Shown here piece after piece: positions 26,517 through 35,612 of a DNA stretch of 64,000 nucleotides (position 1 is its first letter; the number at the start of each line of letters is the position of its first letter). The position numbers were made by a program, and so were the translations under genes. A model generated the notes under the pieces. It did no database searches, was not told the origin of the DNA, and worked only from the letters and a program-made list of their open reading frames with translations. Source of the DNA: Thermanaeromonas toyohensis ToBE (lineage in GTDB: Bacteria > Bacillota > DSM-521 > Neomoorellales > Neomoorellaceae). The stretch is taken from NCBI RefSeq assembly GCF_900176005.1, contig NZ_LT838272.1:2871587-2935586 (forward strand), written 5' to 3'.

Positions 26517-27851
26517 CTATTCCAACCCTGCTCGCCGCTTTACACGGCGCAGAGCCTGGTTACATTTCTGACGTAGTTCCTCGGTATCTATAGTAAGAAG
26601 CTGCCTGTTGGCTACTACCACCTGGCCATCCACTATAGTCCAGGTAACATCGCTCCCCCGGGTTGCGTATACCAGTTTACCATAAATATCTACATTGTCT
26701 TCTGGCAATTGATGGAATTCGCGGAGATCTACTACAATTACATCCGCTTTTTTGCCTACTTCCAGGCTACCGATCTCTTGCTCTAAACCTAAAGCCCGGG
26801 CCCCTCCTAAAGTAGCCATCTCTACCACTTTTTGGGCGGGGATAGACGTAGGACCATGCAAGGGTTTCTGGATGAGAGCTGCCAAATGCATCTCTTTAAA
26901 CATATCCAAATTGTTATTACAAGGGGCTCCATCTGCCCCTAAAGTCACATTTACACCCTGCTCTAGGAGTTCAGGAATAGGAGCAATACCTGAGCCAAGC
27001 TTTAAATTGCAGGAGGGACAATGGGCTACCTGGGTTCCTGTCTGCGCAAGGACCCTTTTTTCCTCTTCATCTAGCCAAATACAATGGGCGAGCACCACAT
27101 AGGGCCCAGTAAGGCCCAGCTCATGTAAATAGATCACGTTACGCCGGCCTGTAAGTTCTTCTACCAGACGTACTTCATCCCTATTTTCGGAAGCATGGGT
27201 GTGTATAAGTACCCCATACTTCCTGGCCACCTCGCCCACCTCCTGCAATAGCCTAGGGCTACAGGAAAGAACAAAACGCGGAGCAAAGGCATAGCGGATC
27301 CGCCCTCCTGCTGCCCCATGCCACTTACCATATAGCTCTAAGCTTTCCGCCAGGGAAGTATCCGTATCCTCCTGTAAAGAACTAGGCACCCCCTCTCCAG
27401 CGTCCATCATAGCTTTGCCACTAGTAGCTCGTATACCGATCTTTTCTATGGCTTTAAAAGCCGCCTCTGTATAATGTACAGTTTCCATATCCAAAATGGT
27501 GGTAGTACCGCTAAGGAGCATTTCAGCACAACCTAAAAGAGCAGAAGTATAGAGGGACTCCTCATCATGGGCTCCTTCCAGGGGCCAAATACGTTTTTTA
27601 AGCCAATCCAAAAGAGCTAAATCATCGGCCTGCCCCCGGAAAAGGGTTTGGCAGAGATGGACATGGGTTTGTACTAGACCAGGAAGAACAGCTTGCCCCG
27701 AAGCATCGATCACCAGATCTGCCTCTTGTGGCGTCTGACCAATGGCAGCGATACGGTCTTCAGCAATATATAAATCTCCCGTAAATACCCGGCGTTCCCG
27801 ATCCAAGGTGACCAGAATACCGTTTTTGATTAAGATCTTCATTATTATCAT
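26517..27851 (-). CDS. Aminohydrolase (MTA/SAH/adenosine-type or guanine deaminase family)
   Basis: Metal-dependent amidohydrolase of 444 residues. The metal site is visible as THVHL (His63, His65), HTHASEN, LAHCIWL and GADGAPCNN. FRGQADDLALLDWL is typical of the MtaD/TrzA/AtzB group that deaminates purine or pyrimidine-like rings. Candidates are methylthioadenosine/SAH deaminase, 5'-deoxyadenosine deaminase or guanine deaminase. It lies 107 bases downstream of the split hydroxylase genes without a clear terminator between, so it is probably in the purine-riboswitch operon. It could feed xanthine or hypoxanthine to that enzyme, or work with the Asn-type MtnP. ATG start; a second ATG three codons on is possible. 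Confidence 0.85.
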   Translation of the reverse strand: MIIMKILIKNGILVTLDRERRVFTGDLYIAEDRIAAIGQTPQEADLVIDASGQAVLPGLVQTHVHLCQTLFRGQADDLALLDWLKKRIWPLEGAHDEESLYTSALLGCAEMLLSGTTTILDMETVHYTEAAFKAIEKIGIRATSGKAMMDAGEGVPSSLQEDTDTSLAESLELYGKWHGAAGGRIRYAFAPRFVLSCSPRLLQEVGEVARKYGVLIHTHASENRDEVRLVEELTGRRNVIYLHELGLTGPYVVLAHCIWLDEEEKRVLAQTGTQVAHCPSCNLKLGSGIAPIPELLEQGVNVTLGADGAPCNNNLDMFKEMHLAALIQKPLHGPTSIPAQKVVEMATLGGARALGLEQEIGSLEVGKKADVIVVDLREFHQLPEDNVDIYGKLVYATRGSDVTWTIVDGQVVVANRQLLTIDTEELRQKCNQALRRVKRRAGLE

Positions 27852-27958
27852 TGTCCTCCTTAGGTGTTGGAGTAGCCTAACCGTTTGGGAAAACTTAAAA
27901 GACTCTTCTTCTGGCCCTAAATTGCTCTAAACTCCTGCTATGCTCTAAGGCTTAAAGC

Positions 27959-28963
27959 CTACTGGCTTCCACCTTTCTCTTTAGCCTTAAGTGCCCTAAG
28001 TACCCGTTCTGGCGTAGCAGGAAATTCTGTCAGGCGTACTCCTATGGCGTTGTATATAGCGTTCAAAATGGCTGGGGCAGTGGGAAGAGTAGCCGGTTCA
28101 CCTACTCCTTTGGCTCCATAGGGTCCGGTGGGTTCGGGATCTTCTATAATGATCGGTTCTATTTCCGGTATATCCAGGCTGGTAGGAATTAAATACGTAC
28201 TAAAGGAGGGATTAAGGATATTGCCCTGTTGTAAAATTACCTCCTCCATCAAGGCTAAACCTACCCCCATGGCCACACCTCCACATATCTGCCCTATAAC
28301 CCCAGCCTTATTTATAGCTCGCCCCACATCATGGGCTGCGATAACCTTTAAAACCTTCACTTCCCCGGTTTCCGTATCCACTTCTACTTCTGCAATCTGG
28401 ACTCCAAAGGCATAGGGCCAATAAGGTGCTCCTTGCCCGTTTTCATCTAGCTTAGTGGTATGGGCTATAAAGGTACCTTCCCCTACAAGGCGCACACCTT
28501 GTAGCCTAGCCCGGGTGGCAGCTTCAGCAATGGACATCCGTTTTTGAGGGTACCCCAGAACAGTAATATACCCATCGCTTGCTTTAAGGCCCATGATGGT
28601 GTTTACTCCCAGCTCCCGGGCTACAAACTCCAAGAGCTTATCCGCCGCCTTACGGCTAGCCAGTTTCACCGCGTTGCCAGATACATAGGTTTGCCTAGTA
28701 GCGGCTGTCGTCCCCGCATCGGGCGTAGCATCTGTGTCCGCGGAGACTACCGTTACTTTTTCCACCGGAACCCCTATCTCTTGGGCCGCGATCTGGGCCA
28801 GTATAGTGTTAGAGCCCTGGCCACAATCAGCAGCCCCGGTACGTACTGTAACTGAACCATCATCATGGATCTCTACTAAAGCCGTAGATACGTCTGGAAA
28901 CCCGTTACCGTAGCCTATACCATAGAAGGTGCAAGCTATACCTATGCCTCTCTTTTTGGCCAT
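27959..28963 (-). CDS. Molybdenum hydroxylase (xanthine dehydrogenase-like) large subunit, C-terminal half
   Basis: Protein of 334 residues equal to the C-terminal half of a xanthine dehydrogenase molybdopterin subunit. It begins KKRGIGIACTFYGIGYGN, has the cofactor motif AADCGQGSNT and ends with the catalytic Glu in KGVGEPATLP. Family members are normally one chain of about 760 residues; here the other half is encoded just upstream. The ATG follows a strong site (a run of seven G then AGGG). The frame differs from the upstream gene, with stops between, so it is either a true two-gene subunit or a frameshift. Confidence 0.88.
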   Translation of the reverse strand: MAKKRGIGIACTFYGIGYGNGFPDVSTALVEIHDDGSVTVRTGAADCGQGSNTILAQIAAQEIGVPVEKVTVVSADTDATPDAGTTAATRQTYVSGNAVKLASRKAADKLLEFVARELGVNTIMGLKASDGYITVLGYPQKRMSIAEAATRARLQGVRLVGEGTFIAHTTKLDENGQGAPYWPYAFGVQIAEVEVDTETGEVKVLKVIAAHDVGRAINKAGVIGQICGGVAMGVGLALMEEVILQQGNILNPSFSTYLIPTSLDIPEIEPIIIEDPEPTGPYGAKGVGEPATLPTAPAILNAIYNAIGVRLTEFPATPERVLRALKAKEKGGSQ

Positions 28964-28978
28964 GTTCCCTCCCCCCTT

Positions 28979-30241
28979 TCATTTCAATCTTTCTACTTCC
29001 CAACCGGCAGCACGGGCAGCAGCTAAAAGGCAAGCTTCCAGCCCCACACTGCTCTCCAGCACTTGGCCAGTAGCCGTCACACTCCCCTGGCGTAAAATGT
29101 TACGCCAACGGATGGTAAAAGGATGAAGCCCCAGTTCAGCAGCCAATAGATCCATCTGGCCCTCATAAGCTAGAGGAGGCTGGGTAGCTCCAAAACCCCG
29201 CATAGCACCGGTAAAGGGATTATTGGTATATACTGCATAGGCATCAATTTTGACATGGGGAACATAATAAGGCCCAGTAGCATGCACAGCCGCCTTGCGC
29301 AATACATTAGGTGACCAGGAAGCATAAGCCCCGCTATCTCCGATGATCTCTGCTTCCACGAAGGTCAAACGTCCGTCCCGGTCCGCGCCCGTGGTATATC
29401 TCATTATCATAGGATGACGTTTGCTATGGGAGTAGAAGGATTCTTCGCGGGTATTGACCATCTTAACCGGGCGACCGGTATGCAAAGCTAACAAGGCAGC
29501 CAATATCTGCAAGGTCATATCCTCCCGAGCACCAAAAGCGCCGCCTACCGCCGTAGTAATCACCCGCACACGCGTCTCAGCTACTCCTAGCGCACGAGCT
29601 ACTTCCACTCGGTCCCAATGGGGATACTGGGTAGCCACATGGATTTCAATATGCCCTCTCTCATCTACCCTGGCCACTACCGCCTCAGGTTGTAAAAAAG
29701 CATGCTCCATCATAGCCGTGCGGTAGGTTCTGGTAACTATTGCGGCCGCCGCTTTCCGGCCTATCTCTATACTTCCGCGCCTTATCTTGATATGATAAAG
29801 GATATTCCCGTCTTCATGTACCAGAGGGGCCCCCGGCTTCATGGCCTCCAAAGGATCGAAAACAGCTGGTAAGGGTTCATATTCGATGTCAATGGCTTCT
29901 GCCGCCTCTTCTGCTGCCTCCTCGCTTTCAGCTGCTACTACGGCCACTACATCGTTAACCGAGCGGACGCGGTCAGCTACCAGTACAGGCATATGGGGTA
30001 TAAGGACGCCGTGCCCATTATGCCCTGGGACATCCTCCGCCGTTAAAACAGCCACCACCCCTGGAATTTTGCGGGCTCTCTCCACTTCCACCTTCTTTAA
30101 CCGTGCGGAAGCTATCGGTATACGGCGGGCTTTCCCGTATAACATCCCAGGGAATGTAATATCGGCAGGATACATAGCGCGTCCCGTAACCTTAGCTGGT
30201 CCCTCGATGCGGCCCACAGGTTGCCCGATTAAGCTTTCCAA
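28979..30241 (-). CDS. Molybdenum hydroxylase (xanthine dehydrogenase-like) large subunit, N-terminal half
   Basis: Protein of 420 residues equal to the N-terminal half of a xanthine dehydrogenase molybdopterin subunit. It carries GPAKVTGRAMYPADI at the start, GGAFGAREDM and GAMRGFGATQPPLAYE, which bind the cofactor from this side. It ends at TGA after GWEVERLK, and the next gene resumes the family sequence about five residues later, so almost nothing is lost. TTG start with GGAGGTG seven bases upstream. The purine riboswitch lies directly before it. The FAD and Fe-S subunits are not adjacent; the nearest unpaired ones are at 56.1 and 58.4 kb. Confidence 0.88.
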   Translation of the reverse strand: MESLIGQPVGRIEGPAKVTGRAMYPADITFPGMLYGKARRIPIASARLKKVEVERARKIPGVVAVLTAEDVPGHNGHGVLIPHMPVLVADRVRSVNDVVAVVAAESEEAAEEAAEAIDIEYEPLPAVFDPLEAMKPGAPLVHEDGNILYHIKIRRGSIEIGRKAAAAIVTRTYRTAMMEHAFLQPEAVVARVDERGHIEIHVATQYPHWDRVEVARALGVAETRVRVITTAVGGAFGAREDMTLQILAALLALHTGRPVKMVNTREESFYSHSKRHPMIMRYTTGADRDGRLTFVEAEIIGDSGAYASWSPNVLRKAAVHATGPYYVPHVKIDAYAVYTNNPFTGAMRGFGATQPPLAYEGQMDLLAAELGLHPFTIRWRNILRQGSVTATGQVLESSVGLEACLLAAARAAGWEVERLK

Positions 30242-30257
30242 CCGAGCTCACCTCCAT

Positions 30258-30364
30258 AAAAATAGGTGACCGGAACCTTAGGGAAAAGGATTTTCCCCTT
30301 CGTAGTCAGGTGATTCCGGTCACCTGGTAGAGACCCCCAGCCCTATTGCTGGGGTTATACGAAG
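30258..30364 (-). promoter_or_regulatory. Purine riboswitch (guanine type) before the split xanthine dehydrogenase genes
   Basis: Aptamer at 30298-30364: P1 CTTCGT/ACGAAG, J1/2 ATAA, P2 loop with GGG, J2/3 GTCTCTACC, P3 loop CCGGAA, and J3/1 GACTACG. The C in GACTA (position 74 of the B. subtilis xpt aptamer) marks guanine/hypoxanthine class. Downstream, TTCCGGTCACCT (30264-30275) is perfectly complementary to the P3 arm plus loop (30314-30325) and is followed by ATTTTT. Six bases of it (TCACCT) can also pair with the ribosome site AGGTGA. A ligand-ON terminator is favoured, but translational control is possible. Confidence 0.9.
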
Positions 30365-30382
30365 GTTAAGCTATAAATTAAG

Positions 30383-30410
30383 ATTCGCCCTTTAGGCTTT
30401 AAATCCTGCT
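30383..30410 (-). promoter_or_regulatory. SigH-like promoter for the riboswitch-xanthine dehydrogenase operon
   Basis: Minus strand AGCAGGATTTAA, ten bases, then GCGAAT. AGGA to GAAT is 21. The same extended form occurs before bmpA and the second hydroxylase operon. The predicted start of transcription is about ten bases before the aptamer. Confidence 0.6.
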
Positions 30411-30417
30411 AAGTAAC

Positions 30418-31626
30418 TTATGCACAATTGTCCAAGCGGGTTCTCAAGATAGCTGGAAACAGAGCATAAAACTCCGTAGCTTTTACTACATCATCTAAAG
30501 GTACTTGATCTTTAACCGTATGGGCATATATTTCATTTCCAGGTCCAAAGCCGATGGCCGGTATATTAGCCTTGCCCATCCAGTAAATACCATTTGTAGA
30601 AAATACCCACTTGCCTATCTCAGGTTTATACCCATACAGTTTTTCGCAGGTTTCCACTCCGGCCTGTACGAGGAAATGTTCCTCCGGTAGAGCCCAGGCT
30701 GGGAAGTATTTATCCACTTTAAACACAAATCCATTGTAGCTCGGTTCATCATAAATTAATACTTCCACTTCGCCCCCGTAGGGCTCCGCTACTTTACGTA
30801 CCTGCTCCACAGCCATTTCCCAGGTTTCACCGAAGGTGAGCCGCCGGTCAATAAAGATAGTGCATTCATCCGGTAGCGCATTTATAGAAGGAGTTTTACA
30901 ATGGATATCGGTTACAGCTATGCTCCCCTTCCCTAAAAAGGGGTCCTCCAGGAACTCAGCACCCATTTGACTTATGGCTTCAATAATAGGAGCCATTTTA
31001 TATACCGCATTTTCCCCTCGTTCAGGGGCGCTGGCATGGCAAGTACGGCCTTTAGTCACTACTTTCATTTCAATACGACCCCGATGACCCCGGTAGATGC
31101 GCATATTGGTAGGCTCACCGATAACAACAAAATCTGGGCGTATTTTGTCCGTCTCCACTAAAGAGTGGGGTGCTATGCCGTCGCACACTTCCTCCAAGTT
31201 TCCAAAATAATACGCAGTATAACCTTCCAAGAGGCCCAGATCACGCGCTATTTTAAGCCCATACACCATCCCTGGAGTAGAACCCTTCTCGTCACAGGCT
31301 CCTAGCCCGTAGAAAATGCCATTTTCTATCTTACCTTGGTAGGGGTCCCATTCCCACTGGCTGGGGTCAGCCACATCCACAGTATCTACGTGGGAATCAT
31401 AAAGGAGAACTTTTTCCCCTCGTCCTATTCTCCCTACTACATTACCCATATGGTCGAAAAATACATCATCGTACCCTAGCTTCTTCATTTCTTCAGCGAT
31501 GCGCTGCACTACTTGGCCTATTGAGCCATTAGGAGAAGGTATAGCCACAATATCCCTTAAAAACTGAATTATGTCCTCCCGGTAGTTTTTCACCTGTTTC
31601 TTTACTTCTGCAATTACTGGATCCAT
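30418..31626 (-). CDS. ygeY: YgeY-type M20 hydrolase (selenium/purine-cluster linked)
   Basis: Zinc-dependent amidohydrolase/peptidase of 402 residues in the M20/ArgE/DapE family. Metal ligands are visible in YDSHVDTVD, GACDEKGS, NLEEVCDG and GEPTNM, with a dimerization region containing HASAPERGENA. The length and sequence fit the YgeY branch, which in many anaerobes sits with xanthine dehydrogenases, SsnA and carbamate kinase. It probably cleaves an amide intermediate of purine breakdown; the substrate is not known to me. It precedes the riboswitch operon but has its own SigH-like promoter. ATG start behind GGGGAAAG. Confidence 0.85.
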   Translation of the reverse strand: MDPVIAEVKKQVKNYREDIIQFLRDIVAIPSPNGSIGQVVQRIAEEMKKLGYDDVFFDHMGNVVGRIGRGEKVLLYDSHVDTVDVADPSQWEWDPYQGKIENGIFYGLGACDEKGSTPGMVYGLKIARDLGLLEGYTAYYFGNLEEVCDGIAPHSLVETDKIRPDFVVIGEPTNMRIYRGHRGRIEMKVVTKGRTCHASAPERGENAVYKMAPIIEAISQMGAEFLEDPFLGKGSIAVTDIHCKTPSINALPDECTIFIDRRLTFGETWEMAVEQVRKVAEPYGGEVEVLIYDEPSYNGFVFKVDKYFPAWALPEEHFLVQAGVETCEKLYGYKPEIGKWVFSTNGIYWMGKANIPAIGFGPGNEIYAHTVKDQVPLDDVVKATEFYALFPAILRTRLDNCA

Positions 31627-31758
31627 GTCAGCTTTCCCCAGGCTTGAGGCTTTCTAACCTTATCATAAGGTCCTAGACCAGCATGGGGGTAAACAGCATT
31701 AAACAGCCTCAAACCGGGGATTCCGCCTCCTTTCCTTTTTATAAACAGTGACTATATT

Positions 31759-31787
31759 ATTCGTCATAACCGGGAGGTTTTCCTCCT
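31759..31787 (-). promoter_or_regulatory. SigH-like promoter for ygeY
   Basis: Minus strand AGGAGGAAAA, 15 bases, then GAAT in ACGAATAATATAG. AGGA to GAAT is 22 counted from AGGAAAA. About 130 bases of leader follow before the gene, with no structure I recognise. Confidence 0.4.
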
Positions 31788-31833
31788 AGTTTTATTATAT
31801 ATACTTCATTTTTTTGTTGGGGCTTTAGCTACA

Positions 31834-32436
31834 TTAAATCAAACATCCCCTACCTTGGCCCAACTCCCGAAAGAGGGGTAAAGCCACTTCCGCCATCGCC
31901 TGGTAACCCCTCCGATTAGGATGGGCGCCATCGATAAAATACTCCATCTTCCCCCATCCTGTCCTAGGCTCTAGCAGCGCAGTATAAAAGTCCAACAATG
32001 GCAAATGATATAAGTGAGCCAATTCCTGGTAAGCCTGGCGGTAAGCTGCTAGCAGTTCCTCCATTTCTTTTAGAAATAATAGGGGAATATCCGTTTCTTT
32101 CGGGCATAAGGGTGGAGGAAGGGCAATTACTGGTAATATACCGGCCCTGCTAGCCTGTTCCACCATTTCCCTTACCTGGCCTTCCACTTTAGCTACATCG
32201 ACCTTCGCCCAGGCGTCGTTGGTACCTCCTAGTATGATAACTGCACGGGGTTTTAGCTCTAGGACATCCTCGGTAAAGCGCTCTAACATCTCTTTTGTGG
32301 TTTCCCCATTAACACCTCTGTTAACTACAACCGTTCCCGTAGCATTAGCTGCCAAAGCCAGCCAGGAAGCTTCCGGTCCGTAGGGATACCCATAGGTAAG
32401 GCTGTCGCCCAAGCCCACTATATCGATGGTAGGCAT
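31834..32436 (-). CDS. SGNH/GDSL-family hydrolase
   Basis: Small esterase/lipase-like hydrolase of 200 residues. The four SGNH blocks are visible: GLGDSLTYG with nucleophile Ser12, NRGVNGET with the Gly, GGTNDAW with the Asn, and DGAHPNRRGY with the catalytic Asp and His. No signal peptide, so probably cytoplasmic; the substrate is unknown (acyl or acetyl esters in general). ATG start behind GGGGAGGGG, 44 bases after sbcC, so it is likely in the sbcDC operon. Confidence 0.88.
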   Translation of the reverse strand: MPTIDIVGLGDSLTYGYPYGPEASWLALAANATGTVVVNRGVNGETTKEMLERFTEDVLELKPRAVIILGGTNDAWAKVDVAKVEGQVREMVEQASRAGILPVIALPPPLCPKETDIPLLFLKEMEELLAAYRQAYQELAHLYHLPLLDFYTALLEPRTGWGKMEYFIDGAHPNRRGYQAMAEVALPLFRELGQGRGCLI

Positions 32437-32480
32437 AGGAACCCCTCCCCATACTTCTTAACCTCTTTACATGGCTTTTG

Positions 32481-35400
32481 CTATAAATTCTTGACTAGCC
32501 GGATTCGGCTACCGCTACCATCCGGTCCAGGAGGGATCACTTCTAAATAAACGGGTATGCGTTCCTTCAGTTCACGCACATGGGATATTACACCTACCAA
32601 ACATTGCCCAAGGCGGAGTCTTTCTAAAGCTTGGAGCACTACTTCCAGTTTTTCGCCATCCAGGGTTCCGAAACCTTCATCCAAGAAGAAAAACCCTAAA
32701 GGATAACGGCCTTTAAGCTGAAGCTGGGAAGAAAGGGCCAAGGCCAGGGAAAGGGAGGTAAGAAAAGTCTCCCCGCCGGAAAGACTAGAAACAGGTCGTC
32801 GTTGTCCACCATGAAAATCATCACGTAAAACAAACTCACATCTTTCATCCAGCTCTAAGGCATAGCGCTGCCCAGTTAAAGCGCCTAAGCGTCGAGAGGC
32901 TTCTAATGTCATATCCCTTAACTGTTCTTCAGCAAGGAATTCTACAAACTTACGACCGCTTAAGATACGGCGTAAAGTATCCGCTAGATCCCGGCGCCTG
33001 GCTATTCTCTCCTCTTCTTCTTTAAGTTTAAGCCAGCGCTGGTGGTTTTGTTCAATGCGTTCTAGCTCCTTCTGGTACACAGCCAGTTGTTTATTGGCTT
33101 CCAAGAGTTCTCCTTCGCCTTTTTCTAGTTGCGCTTTAAGGTCCTGCCACGCTTCAATTTTAAACTCCCGGCCAGCTAAGGTCTCTTCCAATCCCTTAAT
33201 CTCTTCCTGTGAGGCAAAAAGCCGGCGCTCAAAATCTTCCAGGTCACGGGCCAGGGCCTGCCGGTGTCCTTCCTCTAAAAGGGCTGCCCGCGCCTCTCCC
33301 CTGGTAGCGAACCCCGCCATCGCAAGATGTTTTTCTAAGCGCTCTTTTAAATTTTGTTCTTCCTCCTTTAACCCTTCTAACTTACTCTCTAAGGCAGCTA
33401 ATTCTTTTTGAACCTCATTAAGTTCTCTTAAGGCAGTATCCCTTCGTTCGCGGCACATATTTACCTTTTCTTCTAGTTCCTGGATGCTCCTTTCCACCAC
33501 CGCCAGCAAATAATGAGGATCTTGTTCCCCAGCTACCTGGCGGATCTCTTCCTTAAGCTTGTACTGGCGAGCCTCATAGCTGGCCAGTTCCCCCTTTAGG
33601 GAACCTTCGGCAATTTTAAGGTTCTGGATCTCATCTTTAAGTTCCCTAACCCGAACATCTGCCTTATGTACCTCTTCCTCCAGCTTCTCCCTCTGGCGAG
33701 CAAGCTCATTTAATCTTTTTTCCTTTCCTTTTATCTCTTCCCACCGTTTACGTACACTTTCCCGTTCCTTACCTGAAGCAATTTGACTAAACCTCCCAGC
33801 CAGTTCTTCCACTTCTATTTCTAACCGTTTAAGCTCTGGTTGGATGTTTTCATAAAGGGTTTGATAGAGGGCATCTAGTTGGGCCACACCTTTAAAAATG
33901 AGATCTCGCCAAGCTCTGACAACCTGTAATTCTTGTTCTGCTATTTCCCTCTCCTTTTCCAGTCCCTTAAGCTTATTTTTAACCTCCTCTGTTGAAGCTG
34001 GCCGTGGATGCTCCCGGGAACCACACACTGGGCAAGGATCCCCTGGCCGTAAGCTTGAAGCCAAGATAGCCGCCTGTTCCTCCGCCAGTATCCTCTCCTT
34101 AGAAAGCTGGAGGGACTCTACTTTGCTCTGTATTTCCTTTAGTTTAGCTTCAACCAAAGGAGCAAAGTCAGCGGCTTTTTCTACCCGGGCTTCGGGTAGT
34201 CGCTCCTCTACTAGCTCTTTTAACTTCTTAAACTCCCTTTCCACCCGTGCTTTTTCTTCTTCATATTTCTTCCGCCAGGTGGAAAGTTCGCGTTCGCGAT
34301 CTTCTAGCTGGATTAGAAGTTGGACAGCCCTTTCTACATCTTCTTTTTCCTTAACATCTACCTCTATAGAACGCATTTCAGTAAGTATATTTTTTTGCTG
34401 TTCTGAAAGAATTTCTAAAGCCCTGGCACTTCCTTCCAGCTCAACTGACAACTCCTCCATCTTCTGGCGTAAACTGTTTAGCTCCCTTACTTGTTTTTCC
34501 ATAACACAGCTCAAGGCATCCCTTTCTTTTGCCTTCTCCACAGCAGCTTTTAAGGCGGCTAGCCTTTCCTGCCACTCAGGCAACTCCTGTTTTCGCCTTT
34601 TTTCTGCTTCTTCTAGTTCTACCTTGGCCTGGTGCCAAGCTCTTTCCGCCTGGTTCTCCTTAGCTTGGGCTTGAAGCCTAATTCTTTCTAATTCTTGGAT
34701 CTCGCAAGTTATCTCCTCTTCCCTTATCAGATCCTGGCGCAAGGGTTCAGCTTTAGCTGCCAGCTCTAAAACCTTCCGCTGTTCTTCCCAAAAGGCACGC
34801 TCCTTTTGCAAAGTTTCATATTTCACCTTGGCCTGCTCCAGCCTTTCATGTAGCCTCCTGAGTTCTTCCATCTCTTCCCATTGTTTCCGACAAGCCTGAA
34901 CCGCTCCCTCCAATTCCTGTACCTTGCGTAACTGTTCAGAAACGGCCTGCCTCGCTTTAATAAGAGCTTCTTCGGAAGCATCCCCCATACCGGCTTCTTC
35001 AGCAGCTATATTGCTTAGCCGCTGTTCACAATCTAAAAGCACCTTCTTAGCCTTTTCGGCCAATTCGTCCCCGTAACGTTCAAGATTAAATATATACTCT
35101 AGCATTTTAGCCCTTTCGCCGCCGGTTAGTTTTAAAAACTCGTCGAATTTCCCCTGGGGAAGCACTACCGCCCGGGTGAAATCTTCCTTCCTTAAACCCA
35201 AAATCTTTACAACCTGAAGGTCCACTTCATTAGGGGTAGAAGCTAAAACTTCTAGCCCGTCTCTCCAGCTCGTCCCACGTATAAGACGGGCGTTACGGGC
35301 CCGGACAGAAAAGGGATCCGACTTGTCACGCGTGTATAGCCGTTCTACCCGAAAAACTTGTCCTCCCAGCTCAAAGCTAAAGGAAACCCAAAGTTCATGC

Positions 35401-35612
35401 TCCTCTTGGTTTAAAATTCCACGTCTCCCCCTTTCGGCCCGGTCTACACTTCCAAAAAGGGCCAAAGTAATGGCATCGAGTATAGTAGATTTACCTGCTC
35501 CGGTAGGGCCAAAAATACCGAAAAGGCCATAACGGGAAAGTTCAGTGAAATCGATGTGTTGTTCTTCGCGGTAACTGTGTAGACCAGAAAATACCAACTC
35601 TAAAGGTCTCAT
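32481..35612 (-). CDS. sbcC: Exonuclease SbcC (Rad50-like ATPase)
   Basis: SMC-like DNA repair ATPase of 1043 residues. With SbcD it opens hairpins and degrades DNA ends. The Walker A motif GPTGAGKST is at about 35-43, two long coiled coils flank a zinc hook CPVC near residue 530, and the C-terminus has the signature SLSGGETF and Walker B FFFLDEGFGTLD. The ATG overlaps the sbcD stop by four bases. ATP binding and the N-terminal SGLHSYREEQHIDF are standard for SbcC. Confidence 0.97.
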   Translation of the reverse strand: MRPLELVFSGLHSYREEQHIDFTELSRYGLFGIFGPTGAGKSTILDAITLALFGSVDRAERGRRGILNQEEHELWVSFSFELGGQVFRVERLYTRDKSDPFSVRARNARLIRGTSWRDGLEVLASTPNEVDLQVVKILGLRKEDFTRAVVLPQGKFDEFLKLTGGERAKMLEYIFNLERYGDELAEKAKKVLLDCEQRLSNIAAEEAGMGDASEEALIKARQAVSEQLRKVQELEGAVQACRKQWEEMEELRRLHERLEQAKVKYETLQKERAFWEEQRKVLELAAKAEPLRQDLIREEEITCEIQELERIRLQAQAKENQAERAWHQAKVELEEAEKRRKQELPEWQERLAALKAAVEKAKERDALSCVMEKQVRELNSLRQKMEELSVELEGSARALEILSEQQKNILTEMRSIEVDVKEKEDVERAVQLLIQLEDRERELSTWRKKYEEEKARVEREFKKLKELVEERLPEARVEKAADFAPLVEAKLKEIQSKVESLQLSKERILAEEQAAILASSLRPGDPCPVCGSREHPRPASTEEVKNKLKGLEKEREIAEQELQVVRAWRDLIFKGVAQLDALYQTLYENIQPELKRLEIEVEELAGRFSQIASGKERESVRKRWEEIKGKEKRLNELARQREKLEEEVHKADVRVRELKDEIQNLKIAEGSLKGELASYEARQYKLKEEIRQVAGEQDPHYLLAVVERSIQELEEKVNMCRERRDTALRELNEVQKELAALESKLEGLKEEEQNLKERLEKHLAMAGFATRGEARAALLEEGHRQALARDLEDFERRLFASQEEIKGLEETLAGREFKIEAWQDLKAQLEKGEGELLEANKQLAVYQKELERIEQNHQRWLKLKEEEERIARRRDLADTLRRILSGRKFVEFLAEEQLRDMTLEASRRLGALTGQRYALELDERCEFVLRDDFHGGQRRPVSSLSGGETFLTSLSLALALSSQLQLKGRYPLGFFFLDEGFGTLDGEKLEVVLQALERLRLGQCLVGVISHVRELKERIPVYLEVIPPGPDGSGSRIRLVKNL

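Noticed and set aside
27900-27955. A further SigH-like promoter before the aminohydrolase gene (AGCAGGAGTTTA on the minus strand)
   Set aside because: No GAAT at the required distance; the gene is probably read from the upstream operon.
28970-28990. In-frame TGA at the split xanthine dehydrogenase junction as a selenocysteine codon
   Set aside because: Reading through TGA leads into a frame that does not encode the C-terminal half; the family sequence resumes in a different frame.
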